Part shown: in pieces, positions 9,074 to 17,184 of the stretch
Position numbering within the stretch: the stretch's first letter is position 1
Layout: every line of letters begins with the position of its first letter
DNA from: an uncultured Aquimarina sp.
GTDB taxonomy: Bacteria; Bacteroidota; Bacteroidia; Flavobacteriales; Flavobacteriaceae
DNA: 64,000 bases
Assembly: GCA_947498785.1 (NCBI GenBank)
Contig: CANMLS010000012.1
Location: 1 to 64,000, forward strand
Reading direction: 5' to 3'
Notes under the pieces: model-generated
Told to the model about the DNA's origin: nothing
Seen by the model: only the letters and a program-made list of their open reading frames with translations
Database searches by the model: none
Made by a program: the position numbers and the translations under genes

Positions 9074-9125
9074 ACCCTGCTTTTGTTGGCTCGCCAAAGT
9101 TTTACAATTGCGGGGTTGTTTTTTT
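9074..9125 (+). terminator. Two-stem terminator-like fold
   Basis: ACCCTGC (9074-9080) can pair with GCGGGGT (9110-9116, one G-U pair). An inner TTGG-CTCG-CCAA hairpin sits between them and a T-run follows. No plus-strand gene ends nearby, so it could close an untranslated transcript. Confidence 0.35.
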
Positions 9126-9299
9126 ATCGATAAGTTTTTCTATTCAACTTCGAGAGTTTTGCAAAACCATTTAATACATAGTATTTATTATGGATTTCTA
9201 TAATATTCTTGTATTTAACACATTCTTGATTCTAGCAAAAAAACAGTATTATTTTGATCAAGTTTTTATACAAGCCGTAATTTAAGGCATAGATTTGAT

Positions 9300-9329
9300 T
9301 AAAAAAAGATTCCGGATCAAGTCCGGAAT
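9300..9329 (-). terminator. Terminator of the kinase/response-regulator operon
   Basis: ATTCCGGA-TCAAG-TCCGGAAT, an 8-bp perfect stem. Read on the minus strand it is followed by seven T. It lies about 100 bases past the response regulator stop. Confidence 0.7.
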
Positions 9330-9429
9330 ACCATAAAAAAGTGTTTTTATACAATTACTATACGCCTTAATGTCTAGAAAAAAGGAAAGAAGGCATTTTG
9401 TATGTTTGGTCTGATTTCAAAAATTCAAT

Positions 9430-10098
9430 TTATAATAATCCTAAATCTTTTGTCATTGCAACCAAATGGATTGCGTTTTTAGCCTTAAAATTGAATTTTA
9501 ATTTATTTAATCTTTTTTCTATAGAACTAATACTACTTGGAGAAATATGATTCTTTTTAAAATAATCTCCAATTTCATCCTGAGTTAAACCGTCAGACAA
9601 GTGTTTAAGTAATAAAATATCGTAGTCCTTAAGTTCAAAAACATTGTTCTTGCTCATAGAACTTTCTAACTGCGGAGATAAATAGGCATTTCCATTGTAT
9701 ACTTCGGTAACCGATTGTACCAATTCGTTTAATCCATACCTCCCTTTACAAACATATCCATTGATGGCTTGATCGGCAAAAAACGATTTGATTTTACCAG
9801 GTCTGTCCTCCATAGAATATACAATAACACATATATCAGGTTGTATAGCCCGCACAGCTTCTACAAGCTCGATCCCAGATTTTAATTTACGTTCTCTATG
9901 ACTCTCTTTAAAAGAAAGGTCTGTGATCAACAAATCAAAAGGTTTGCCATCACTTATAGCTCGTCTCACCTTTAGGTGTGCATCATCACAATATTGTGCT
10001 TGATCTATTTCATTAATACCAGTTCTTTCATGAAGAATCTGTGCTATACCGTGATTAATACTACCAAGGTCTTCTGTTACTAAAACTTTCTTGAACAT
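9430..10098 (-). CDS. DNA-binding response regulator, LuxR/NarL-like
   Basis: 222 residues. The receiver domain spans about 1-130, with the phosphoacceptor at Asp60 (LLITDLSF) and the acidic pair near residues 9-10. A C-terminal helix-turn-helix (about 158-218, LKHLSDGLTQDEIGDYFKKN...SSISSIEKRLNKLKFNFKAKN) is related to LuxR-type outputs, though a poor match to the classical GerE pattern. The gene is 17 bases after a TPR histidine kinase and surely its partner. TACGG-N4-CCGTA repeats on both sides of the locus are candidate targets. Confidence 0.8.
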   Translation of the reverse strand: MFKKVLVTEDLGSINHGIAQILHERTGINEIDQAQYCDDAHLKVRRAISDGKPFDLLITDLSFKESHRERKLKSGIELVEAVRAIQPDICVIVYSMEDRPGKIKSFFADQAINGYVCKGRYGLNELVQSVTEVYNGNAYLSPQLESSMSKNNVFELKDYDILLLKHLSDGLTQDEIGDYFKKNHISPSSISSIEKRLNKLKFNFKAKNAIHLVAMTKDLGLL

Positions 10099-10115
10099 AA
10101 GCGTTATTATTATAA

Positions 10116-12092
10116 TTAATTTGGGAAACTAATCCTGGCTCTAAAGCCTTTTCCTTTTTCTGAATCAAATATAAATGATCCTCCGATGGTTTTTATACGG
10201 TTTTCCGCATTTCGTAGCCCGTTACTGTATTTTATTTCATTTTCTGACACTCCAATTCCGTTGTCTGCGTAGGAAATTCCTATGCTTTTTAGTGTTTTCT
10301 TAAATGTCACCGCAACCAGTTCTGCTTCGCTATGTTTTTTCATATTGATCATTAATTCCTGTAAAGTACGGTGTACAATTATCTTTTTTTCAGGGTCTAC
10401 AGACTCCCAATTGACATCTTCGATGTCTTTAATAATTATTTTAGTTGCATTTGAGCTATACCCGCTTAACATATTGGTAAGCTCTGCTGCATAGTTTTCT
10501 CCAGTAGTAAAGCTATTATGCTCTCTAGAGATATCTCTGGTCGTATTATAGATCTCTTCTAATTTATCCAATACATCAGGAGTATTTTGATCATTTTGTA
10601 TCTGTATCATTACATTATATACATCATTAGCTAGCTCGTCGTGCAATTTTTTGGAGATACGAGTTTCTGCATCATATACTTCTCGTATTTTTTCTCGTTT
10701 ATACCTTTGTTGTAATAAATAAAATACAAACCCCCCAGATAATATAAGGATGACCGAACCCAGCAAATACATTATTTTCTGAGTTCGTTGTCGGGCGGTT
10801 TCAAATTCTTGTTGTGCTTTTTGTGCTTTTAATACTAAATTTTCATTGGTTAAATTATCATTCTCATATTTGGTTACTGCATAAATCTCTCGATTACTTT
10901 GATTTACTTCTTCTAATTTATTATGAATTTGACTATATATCTTGGCCTCTTTATTTGTGTTTTCTCTAAGCTTAAATATAAAATCCAAAGATTGAAGAAT
11001 TGAGGTCAAACTATATAGTTTTTTTGCATTATGATAAGCAGCTTCAGCATATTCTAGAGCTTTATTTTTATCTTTTTCAAAATAGTATTTAGCCAAACCT
11101 ATATTACTTGCAATTAACCCTTTCTTATCATTTATTTCTTTTCGTATTTTTAATGCCTTAAATAGAGAAATTTCAGAATTCTTGTTTTCCTTGTCTTGAA
11201 GCCATTGTATATAGCCTAAGTTACCTAATACTCTAGCATATTCCCTTTTATCTTCTTGAGTTATAGTATCCGATATTATTCTTTTTAAGAGTGCAATTGA
11301 TTGTTCATAATTTCCTTGATTAGCAAGTATTAAGGCTTTGGTATTTTTAAAAATTAAAATATTATTGACACCTATATCTTTTATGGCTAAACTATCTCTC
11401 CCTAATATCAAAGCATATTCATTATATTTTAATGCTTCTTTATAATTTTTTTGCTCCAAATTAGCAACAGAAATAATATGATATAATCCAGAAAGTCTTT
11501 TTAAATAATTAGTTTTCTCCAAATATTTAACTCCTTCTACAGCAGTAGTTTTACTTCCCGAATGGTCCCCTAAGGAAGTTTGAATATTTGCCATTTTTAG
11601 TAAAACTTCTCCTATTCTTAATGTATCCTTAATTGTCCTTGCTAATTTAAAAGCTTCATTGTAATATTTAAATGCATTGTTTAATTGGTTGTCGTTTTTA
11701 TGATAAATCCCTAGTTTAGAGAATGCTTTTATCATATAAATCGTATCCAAATTTTTCTTTGCCAAATCGTATAACTGACGAGAATATATAATAGCAGTAT
11801 TATATTCTTTCTTTTGCCCCAAAAGTCTGGTTTTTCGCATCAATCCTTTATATATTAACGAATCCTTTTTAAACAAAAGAGCTCCTTCTAGAAAAGAGGT
11901 GGCGTATTGTAATCTATATTCAATAGATAAAGAGTCTTGATTGCTTAATATATAATACTGATTAATGCTATCTAACTTCTCACGAGATAAAAATTTTTGG
12001 TTGTTTGATTGACAAAATGAATATGAGACAGTACACAGAATGAGTACCCTCATTATATTTTGAAAAGGGAAATCGACGCGCCAAAGTTTCAT
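10116..12092 (-). CDS. TPR-containing sensor histidine kinase
   Basis: 658 residues. An N-terminal signal (about 14-29) is followed by a long periplasmic array of TPR-type helices (about 60-400), a coiled-coil, one transmembrane helix (about 440-460), a HisKA_3-like dimerisation segment (KKLHDELANDVYN, the His being the phosphoacceptor) and a HATPase domain with DNGIGVS and GLRNAENRIKTIGGSF boxes. This architecture pairs with LuxR-like regulators, here the next gene. The TPRs presumably sense a protein or peptide partner. A start at residue 14 is possible, but the upstream Met gives a positively charged signal n-region. Confidence 0.85.
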   Translation of the reverse strand: MKLWRVDFPFQNIMRVLILCTVSYSFCQSNNQKFLSREKLDSINQYYILSNQDSLSIEYRLQYATSFLEGALLFKKDSLIYKGLMRKTRLLGQKKEYNTAIIYSRQLYDLAKKNLDTIYMIKAFSKLGIYHKNDNQLNNAFKYYNEAFKLARTIKDTLRIGEVLLKMANIQTSLGDHSGSKTTAVEGVKYLEKTNYLKRLSGLYHIISVANLEQKNYKEALKYNEYALILGRDSLAIKDIGVNNILIFKNTKALILANQGNYEQSIALLKRIISDTITQEDKREYARVLGNLGYIQWLQDKENKNSEISLFKALKIRKEINDKKGLIASNIGLAKYYFEKDKNKALEYAEAAYHNAKKLYSLTSILQSLDFIFKLRENTNKEAKIYSQIHNKLEEVNQSNREIYAVTKYENDNLTNENLVLKAQKAQQEFETARQRTQKIMYLLGSVILILSGGFVFYLLQQRYKREKIREVYDAETRISKKLHDELANDVYNVMIQIQNDQNTPDVLDKLEEIYNTTRDISREHNSFTTGENYAAELTNMLSGYSSNATKIIIKDIEDVNWESVDPEKKIIVHRTLQELMINMKKHSEAELVAVTFKKTLKSIGISYADNGIGVSENEIKYSNGLRNAENRIKTIGGSFIFDSEKGKGFRARISFPN

Positions 12093-12112
12093 ACCTCTAA
12101 GGTACTAAATTA

Positions 12113-12154
12113 AATCCGGTGAATATAGCTTAAAATAACTATAGACACCGGATT
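12113..12154 (-). terminator. Hairpin between lipoprotein and kinase genes
   Basis: AATCCGGTG (12113-12121) pairs with CACCGGATT (12146-12154), with a further ATATAG/CTATAG stem inside. On the minus strand it follows the small lipoprotein gene and is followed by a weak T-rich tract. It would partly separate a highly expressed lipoprotein from the kinase. Confidence 0.5.
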
Positions 12155-12193
12155 AAAAAATCTTTAACAAATTCTCTATTTTATATCATGTTT

Positions 12194-12349
12194 TTAGCCT
12201 TCATCTCCAGTATCCACTTCTCCATTTTCACCTGTAGTAGCAAATTGCTCAGCAGAGATATCTTCATCATTGGCTACACTATCGGCAGTACAAGAGGTTA
12301 AATTGGCAGTTATAAAAAGTGCAATAATTAAGTAAAAAATAGTTTTCAT
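12194..12349 (-). CDS. Small lipoprotein, 51 residues
   Basis: A short gene that reads MKTIFYLIIALFITANLTSC, a textbook lipoprotein signal with lipobox LTSC (Cys20), followed by an acidic tail ending GEVDTGDEG. The processed form would be only about 32 residues, rich in Asp/Glu. It lies upstream of the TPR histidine kinase on the same strand, 100 bases before it. Its promoter region includes a TACGG-N4-CCGTA repeat about 180 bases upstream of the start. It may be a small output, or a ligand or accessory protein, of the two-component system. Function not recognised. Confidence 0.65.
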   Translation of the reverse strand: MKTIFYLIIALFITANLTSCTADSVANDEDISAEQFATTGENGEVDTGDEG

Positions 12350-12525
12350 AATTTAGGTTTTATTTTCGATTTAAAAAAAGTGGTTGCCGTCCGGATGTTT
12401 ATCCAGATATTTATTTGAGTTGTCAACAACCGTTAATACTTAGGAGTACGTGTTAATTTTTTAACATAAAAAGAGCCTGCGCAGTGGTGTTTTTCCTCTT
12501 CTCGTGTAAGTTTTTACCATAGTAT

Positions 12526-12539
12526 TACGGGTTACCGTA
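12526..12539. promoter_or_regulatory. TACGG-N4-CCGTA inverted repeat (copy 2)
   Basis: TACGG-GTTA-CCGTA, extended to 6-bp arms by flanking T/A. It shares half-sites and spacing with the copy at 8893-8906; both are followed on the plus strand, 17-19 bases on, by TTACTAT. It lies upstream of both the minus-strand lipoprotein and the plus-strand gene at 12701. Confidence 0.45.
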
Positions 12540-12636
12540 AAAACTAAAGCCGTACATTTACTATGTTAGCAATATGAAACCGGAATCATTTTGTTGGTGT
12601 GAATTTATAAAGAACCCAAATCTACATTTACATCCC

Positions 12637-12666
12637 ATTCCAAGGATTCCAAAGATTCCTTGGAAT
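12637..12666. repeat. 30-bp hairpin before the 12701 gene
   Basis: ATTCCAAGGA and TCCTTGGAAT form a perfect 10-bp stem around a 10-nt loop which itself contains another TTCCAAAG unit. It ends about 35 bases before the start codon, so it would lie in the leader and could affect translation, or be a direct-repeat operator built from ATTCC(A/T) units. Confidence 0.45.
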
Positions 12667-12700
12667 ACCAAAAGATTCCTTTAAAAACCTATTTATATCT

Positions 12701-13261
12701 ATGAGAATGAAAACAAGTATGTCCTACAAGAATGAAATTCTTGACCAGTACAACAGGGAAAAAGGTGGAGACATGAGTAGTTATCTTTTAAAGCCTACTC
12801 GAAAACAAATTAAAGAAGCGTGTATATGGCTGCTCGACAAAAGAAAAGGAAAATATGACGAGCAGATCTTAAATCGCTTTTTTAAGTTTAAAGATGGAGA
12901 AGATAAGCTTCAGGCCATTGAAAGCATGAAAGGTGATAAATTTAAACCTATCGTGAATTTTTTAACAGGAGAAACAAAGTCCACCACTCCTGCCAACATG
13001 GAATTAATTAGCTGGCTAATTGATTTTAAACAAAGGCCTCTTTCGGTTTACCTACGACCAAACGCCAAAAATTTATCTAAGGATGAGATCAAATTACCTG
13101 AGATAAATGAACCTAAAATTAATCCCGTATATCGGGATAAAGAAATCGATCGGATTAATATCATCCCTGAAACCAAGGTGATCGAAAAAACAGATAAAAG
13201 TATTACCATTATTTCTCAAATCAATCCTACATTAAAGATTACGACTATAGTGTCTTTATGA
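12701..13261 (+). CDS. Hypothetical protein, 186 residues
   Basis: No signal peptide or membrane segment. The N-terminal two thirds is charged and helical (MSSYLLKPTRKQIKEACIWLLDKRKGKYDEQILNRFFKF), and the last 50 residues look like beta strands (KSITIISQINPTLKITTIVSL). An alternative start is the Met at residue 7, with MSYKNE. The compact helical start resembles small regulatory or scaffold proteins, but I do not recognise a family. It is alone on its strand between the two-component region and the Moco operon and ends before a strong bidirectional terminator. Confidence 0.6.
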   Translation: MRMKTSMSYKNEILDQYNREKGGDMSSYLLKPTRKQIKEACIWLLDKRKGKYDEQILNRFFKFKDGEDKLQAIESMKGDKFKPIVNFLTGETKSTTPANMELISWLIDFKQRPLSVYLRPNAKNLSKDEIKLPEINEPKINPVYRDKEIDRINIIPETKVIEKTDKSITIISQINPTLKITTIVSL

Positions 13262-13413
13262 TTTGACGAATACATGATAAATTCAAAAACGGGGCTGCAT
13301 AAAAATATCTTAAGAAATACACTGTTATATCAAAACGTATTGGAATACTCGAAATAACAGCTAGGAACACTTTTTAGACAGCTTTTGTATTTGACTCTTT
13401 TATTTTGTTCATT

Positions 13414-13470
13414 AAAAAACCTCCTATGATTACTATGCTAACTATATGGTAATCATAAGGAGGTTTTTTT
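13414..13470. terminator. Strong bidirectional terminator
   Basis: AAAAAACCTCC-T-ATGATTAC pairs with GTAATCAT-A-AGGAGGTTTTTT, a stem of about 20 bp with A- and T-runs on either side. It separates the 12701 gene from the molybdenum cofactor operon. Confidence 0.8.
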
Positions 13471-13578
13471 AATATACAACCTTTCTCATTTTTTTTATAA
13501 TCTTTATTCATTGCCAAACTATAATTTAAAAAAGTATTAGAATTTCGTAGTACCTTTACCTATAGAAAAAAGTTACCA

Positions 13579-14757
13579 ATGATCACTGTAGAGAAAGCCC
13601 TTCAATTAACCCAAAGTAATATTCAAAAAACAACTATAACTTCAGATATTCTCATATCAAAAGCACTTGGATATGTGCTTGCAGAAGATATTCTTTCCCC
13701 GATTCATATGCCTCCATTTCGACAGTCTGCTATGGATGGATATGCTTTAGGTTCTACAGACGAAAAAACTTTTACACTTATTGGTGAAGTTAAAGCTGGA
13801 GACGATACCGATCCAAAACTACAATCAGGAGAAGCGATCAGAATTTTTACTGGAGCACCAGTCCCTTCAGGTGCTCAAGCGGTTATTATGCAAGAAAAGG
13901 TAACTATTCAAAAAAATCAGGTTATACTGAGCGAACATGTTGTTCCCAATGCCAATATTCGTCCTTTTGGCGAACAAATTAAAAAAGATGATATCGCGCT
14001 CACTAAAGGAACAGTAATCACTGCTGCTGGTATTGGATATTTAGCAAGTTTAGGGATTACACGTATTCTGGTGTATAAAAAACCTTCGATCGCAATTATT
14101 GCAACAGGAAATGAATTAATATCTCCCGGACAAGAACTAAAACATGGTCAGATCTATGAAAGTAATTCAATTATGTTATCCAGTGCACTCATCAAAACAG
14201 GATTTACAGAGGAGATATCATATTATAAAATAGAAGATGAATATGATATTACACTTTCTATTTTAGAAAATGTAATTGATCAATACGATGTAGTATTGAT
14301 TTCTGGTGGAATATCGGTAGGGGATTATGATTTTGTAGGCAAGGCATTACAAGCCCTAGATGTCGAAGAGATATTTTATAAAGTAAAGCAAAAACCAGGG
14401 AAACCACTTTACTTTGCCAAAAAACAAGGCAAAACCATATTTGCGTTACCCGGTAACCCTGCTTCTTCCCTAAGTTGTTTTTATATCTATGTACTTCCTT
14501 CATTACTTAAAATCTCGGGATATGCAAACTATAATTTAACCCGAAGTACTGCTATTTCTGCTAGTCATTATCAAAAAAAAGGACAACGAGCAGAATTTTT
14601 AAAAGCTCTGGTGGATCATAATAATGTAACCATTCTAGATGGGCAGGCATCTTCTATGCTTAGATCTTTTGCTTTAGCCAACACAATAGTATACCTCCCA
14701 GAAGAAGTAACCGAAGTAAACATTGGAGATACGGTAACAATAATTAATCTGCCCTAA
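13579..14757 (+). CDS. moeA: Molybdopterin molybdotransferase MoeA
   Basis: 392 residues, the usual MoeA length. It inserts molybdate into adenylylated molybdopterin in the last shared step of Moco synthesis. Visible hallmarks are the N-terminal PPFRQSAMDGYAL, the long middle beta part, and the MPT-binding core with IIATGNEL, YESNS, LISGGISVGDYD and the FALPGNPASSLSCF loop, then the C-terminal beta-barrel domain. It is the first gene of a Moco cluster on the plus strand, behind a strong terminator. No molybdate transporter is in the window. Confidence 0.93.
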   Translation: MITVEKALQLTQSNIQKTTITSDILISKALGYVLAEDILSPIHMPPFRQSAMDGYALGSTDEKTFTLIGEVKAGDDTDPKLQSGEAIRIFTGAPVPSGAQAVIMQEKVTIQKNQVILSEHVVPNANIRPFGEQIKKDDIALTKGTVITAAGIGYLASLGITRILVYKKPSIAIIATGNELISPGQELKHGQIYESNSIMLSSALIKTGFTEEISYYKIEDEYDITLSILENVIDQYDVVLISGGISVGDYDFVGKALQALDVEEIFYKVKQKPGKPLYFAKKQGKTIFALPGNPASSLSCFYIYVLPSLLKISGYANYNLTRSTAISASHYQKKGQRAEFLKALVDHNNVTILDGQASSMLRSFALANTIVYLPEEVTEVNIGDTVTIINLP

Positions 14758-14854
14758 AAATATGTTCTTCATTAAATAATTATAAAAAAACAAGTCGTAA
14801 AATTATTATTTGCTAAAATTCTGATAAAGAAAAAACTATCCAGAAAAATCGTTG

Positions 14855-14889
14855 TATCTTTGAAAACCAAACGCTAGTATTCATTGGTT
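14855..14889 (+). promoter_or_regulatory. Promoter of the ModE-like gene with inverted repeat
   Basis: TATCTTTG (14855-14862) is a perfect TAnnTTTG element. Right after it AACCAA (about 14868-14873) and TTGGTT (14884-14889) form an inverted repeat that ends at the ATG at 14890, so it could be an operator or a translation-blocking hairpin. The ModE-like product is a candidate binder. Confidence 0.45.
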
Positions 14890-15225
14890 ATGGAGTATAA
14901 AATAAAGAGCAGAATTTGGATAGAATCAGAAAATGGTGTTTTTCTTGGAGAAGGGAGAGTGAAATTATTAAAAGCCATAGCTCAAACAGGCTCTTTAAGT
15001 AAAGCAGCAAGTACTTTGGAAATGTCCTATAAGAAAGCCTGGAATTTATTGGATAGCATGAATAAGGCTACCCGAGAACCTTTAGTCATTACTTCTACCG
15101 GTGGAAAAGGTGGTGGAGGTGCTCATTTAACACCATACGGAGAAAAGATGATTCAAACATTTGATACTATTAATCAAAAGTGTTGGGAATTTCTTGATCA
15201 ACAATCAAAAGAAATAAAACTATAA
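14890..15225 (+). CDS. ModE N-terminal-like winged-helix regulator
   Basis: 111 residues from the ATG at 14890; an upstream TTG would add only two residues and has no support. The protein is the LysR-like winged helix of ModE alone: LLKAIAQTGSLSKAASTLEMSYKKAWNLLDSMN is the HTH, followed by STGGKGGGGAHLTPYG. It lacks the molybdate-binding MOP/TOBE domains of full ModE, so it cannot sense molybdate in the classical way. It lies inside the Moco cluster, 132 bases after moeA and 22 bases before mobA, and probably regulates it. Confidence 0.82.
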   Translation: MEYKIKSRIWIESENGVFLGEGRVKLLKAIAQTGSLSKAASTLEMSYKKAWNLLDSMNKATREPLVITSTGGKGGGGAHLTPYGEKMIQTFDTINQKCWEFLDQQSKEIKL

Positions 15226-15247
15226 TTTAAAAAAAAGGATGGTATTG

Positions 15248-15832
15248 ATGAATAAAGAAAAGGACATAACAGGAATTATTCTAGCTGGTGGCAAAAGCTC
15301 TAGGATGGGACGTGAGAAAGGTCTGATTCTTTTACAAAACAAACCTTTTATACAACATATTATTGATGTAGTACAACCATTGGTTACCGAACTCATCATT
15401 GTAAGCAGTAATCCAGATTATGATGCATTCAATATAAAAAGAATTGAAGATATCATCCCCGAATCTGGACCAATAGCAGGAATTCATGCAGGGTTAATGC
15501 ATTCAAAAACAAAAAACAACCTTATTGTGAGTTGTGATGTTCCTTTAATTAATACTGGGTTTTTACAACGACTTTTACAATATAAAACTGACAACTACGA
15601 TATTGTTCAGTTTGAAAGCAAAGGAAAAACAATTCCCTTAATTGCTTTATATAAAAAACAATGTGCAGAAAAATGTTTTGAATTATTAAAAAACGGAGAG
15701 CGACGTTTACGTAAACTGGTTTTAGTAATGCGCACAAAAACAATCACGGTTTCTGAAAAAGAAGAAGCATTGGTTATTAATCTAAATACTATTGAAGATT
15801 TAAAAACAATTACAGATGCAATTGACTATTAA
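15248..15832 (+). CDS. mobA: Molybdenum cofactor guanylyltransferase MobA
   Basis: 194 residues. It transfers GMP from GTP to Mo-molybdopterin. The nucleotide-binding signature GIILAGGKSSRMGREKG is at the N-terminus, with the metal-binding region at LIVSCDVPLI. I prefer the ATG at 15248 because an AAGGA stretch lies 9 bases before it; the ATG at 15239 directly abuts that stretch. Its end overlaps moaD by 17 bases, indicating translational coupling. MobA implies use of the MGD (bis-MGD) form by DMSO-reductase family enzymes encoded elsewhere. Confidence 0.88.
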   Translation: MNKEKDITGIILAGGKSSRMGREKGLILLQNKPFIQHIIDVVQPLVTELIIVSSNPDYDAFNIKRIEDIIPESGPIAGIHAGLMHSKTKNNLIVSCDVPLINTGFLQRLLQYKTDNYDIVQFESKGKTIPLIALYKKQCAEKCFELLKNGERRLRKLVLVMRTKTITVSEKEEALVINLNTIEDLKTITDAIDY

Positions 15833-16052
15833 ATATTTTGGCATGCTGGCAGAGGCCACTTCTGTTAATGAAGAAGAGGTCCAAACCGAAGTATGTTCGG
15901 TATCTCAATTAGTAAAGAAACTAAAACATCAACATCCCAAATTAAGCGATAAGAATTTTAAAATAGCTGTAGATCAAAAATTAGTAGATCAAAATTATAT
16001 GATCGACTCTAAGGCAGAAATAGCTTTATTACCTCCTTTTGCAGGAGGATGA
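15816..16052 (+). CDS. moaD: Molybdopterin synthase sulfur carrier subunit MoaD
   Basis: 78 residues with the ubiquitin-like fold pattern (TIKYFGMLAEAT ... ALLPPFAGG) and the essential C-terminal Gly-Gly, which is adenylylated by the MoeB-like enzyme next door and then thiocarboxylated to give sulfur to precursor Z. It overlaps the end of mobA, and moeB begins 28 bases after its stop. Confidence 0.92.
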   Translation: MQLTIKYFGMLAEATSVNEEEVQTEVCSVSQLVKKLKHQHPKLSDKNFKIAVDQKLVDQNYMIDSKAEIALLPPFAGG

Positions 16053-16080
16053 TAGAATAAAAACTATTAACATAATACAA

Positions 16081-17172
16081 ATGAATTTCAACCCCAGATA
16101 TCATAGACAAGTTATCTTACCAGAAATAGGTACTTCTGGGCAGGAAAAACTTAACGCCGCTAAAGTATTAGTTATTGGCGCTGGTGGTTTAGGCTGTCCG
16201 GTTCTACAATACCTTACTGCAGCAGGAATTGGTACCATAGGCATTATCGATTTTGATACCGTAGATATCTCTAATTTGCATCGCCAGATTTTGTATGGAA
16301 ATAGTGCTTTGGGAATGAATAAAGCATTGGCTGCAAAACATCGTCTTGAAGATCTCAATCCAGATATTACCATTAACGCATATCCAGAAAAACTAACTAC
16401 AAAAAATGCAGTTTCTCTTTTTTCTGAATACGATATTATTGTAGATGGTACTGATAATTTTTCTACTCGATATCTAGTGAATGATGCATGCGTAATTGCT
16501 AAAAAGCCTTTGGTATACGGAGCTATTTTTAAGTTTGAAGGGCAAGTTGCTGTGTTTAATTATCAAGAAGGACCTACATATCGCTGTTTATTTCCAGAAC
16601 CTCCAAAGGCAGGAAGTGTACCTTCTTGTTCAGAAATAGGTGTTTTAGGAGTACTACCCGGTATCATAGGAAGCATGCAAGCAAATGAAACATTAAAAAT
16701 TATTCTACACTTAGGCAATATTCTTAACGGAATATTATTCACTTATGATTGTTTGACAGCGCAATCTTCTTCTTTTAGTATTCCCAGAGTTGAGTCTGAA
16801 GTCTCTAAGGCAATTGCCAATGCTAAAAACTTTGAAACTATAGATTATGATGTATTCTGCGGAATATCAAAAATATCAGAGATAAACGCTAGAGATGCTT
16901 TTGAGATGAACAACATACTATTCATTGATGTACGCGAACCCCATGAACAACCAAAAATAGACAATTTAAACCCTGATTATGTTCCATTAGGTCAGCTTCA
17001 ACAATACATCAATAAAATAGATAAAAAACAAAAAATCGTTGTTTTTTGTCAATCAGGTATTCGAAGTAAAAAAGCAGTAGAAAAATTATTAGAGCAAGAA
17101 TTTGAACATGTTTCTCATGTTAAAGGAGGAGCAATGGCTCTTTATGAATTTCAAACCATAAAAGAAGTATAG
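16081..17172 (+). CDS. moeB: MoeB/ThiF adenylyltransferase fused to rhodanese
   Basis: 363 residues from the ATG at 16081; an earlier TTG overlapping moaD gives an unlikely tail. The ThiF/MoeB Rossmann domain (about 1-240, GAGGLGCPVLQYL, DFDTVDISNLHRQ, DGTDNFSTRY) activates the MoaD C-terminus. A C-terminal rhodanese domain (about 270-360) has the active-site Cys in VVFCQSGIRSK and supplies persulfide sulfur. The zinc cysteines of classic MoeB are mostly missing: the first pair reads TYRCLFP and the second CxxC is absent. The fusion unites activation and sulfur transfer in one protein. Confidence 0.88.
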   Translation: MNFNPRYHRQVILPEIGTSGQEKLNAAKVLVIGAGGLGCPVLQYLTAAGIGTIGIIDFDTVDISNLHRQILYGNSALGMNKALAAKHRLEDLNPDITINAYPEKLTTKNAVSLFSEYDIIVDGTDNFSTRYLVNDACVIAKKPLVYGAIFKFEGQVAVFNYQEGPTYRCLFPEPPKAGSVPSCSEIGVLGVLPGIIGSMQANETLKIILHLGNILNGILFTYDCLTAQSSSFSIPRVESEVSKAIANAKNFETIDYDVFCGISKISEINARDAFEMNNILFIDVREPHEQPKIDNLNPDYVPLGQLQQYINKIDKKQKIVVFCQSGIRSKKAVEKLLEQEFEHVSHVKGGAMALYEFQTIKEV

Positions 17173-17184
17173 AAATTAAATATA

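Larger units (their letters stand above)
8537..9299. other. Gene-free region with a coding remnant and structured elements
   Basis: About 760 bases with no complete gene. It contains the minus-strand remnant at 8560-8664, a TACGG-N4-CCGTA site at 8893-8906, an A/T hairpin near 8997-9022 (TTCAAAAA...TTTTTGAA) and a two-stem terminator-like fold at 9074-9125, each described separately where supported. Confidence 0.5.

Noticed and set aside
9309-9329. ATTCCGGA-TCAAG-TCCGGAAT as a regulatory palindrome
   Set aside because: Seven T follow on the minus strand at the end of the kinase/regulator operon, so it is best read as a terminator.
13274-13357. 27-codon frame MINSKTGLHKN... after the 12701 gene
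   Set aside because: No repeat, homology clue or convincing ribosome-binding context; probably chance.
16039-16080. Earlier TTG start for the MoeB-like protein
   Set aside because: It would overlap moaD and add residues not seen in the family; ATG at 16081 gives the usual NPRYHRQVILPEIG start.
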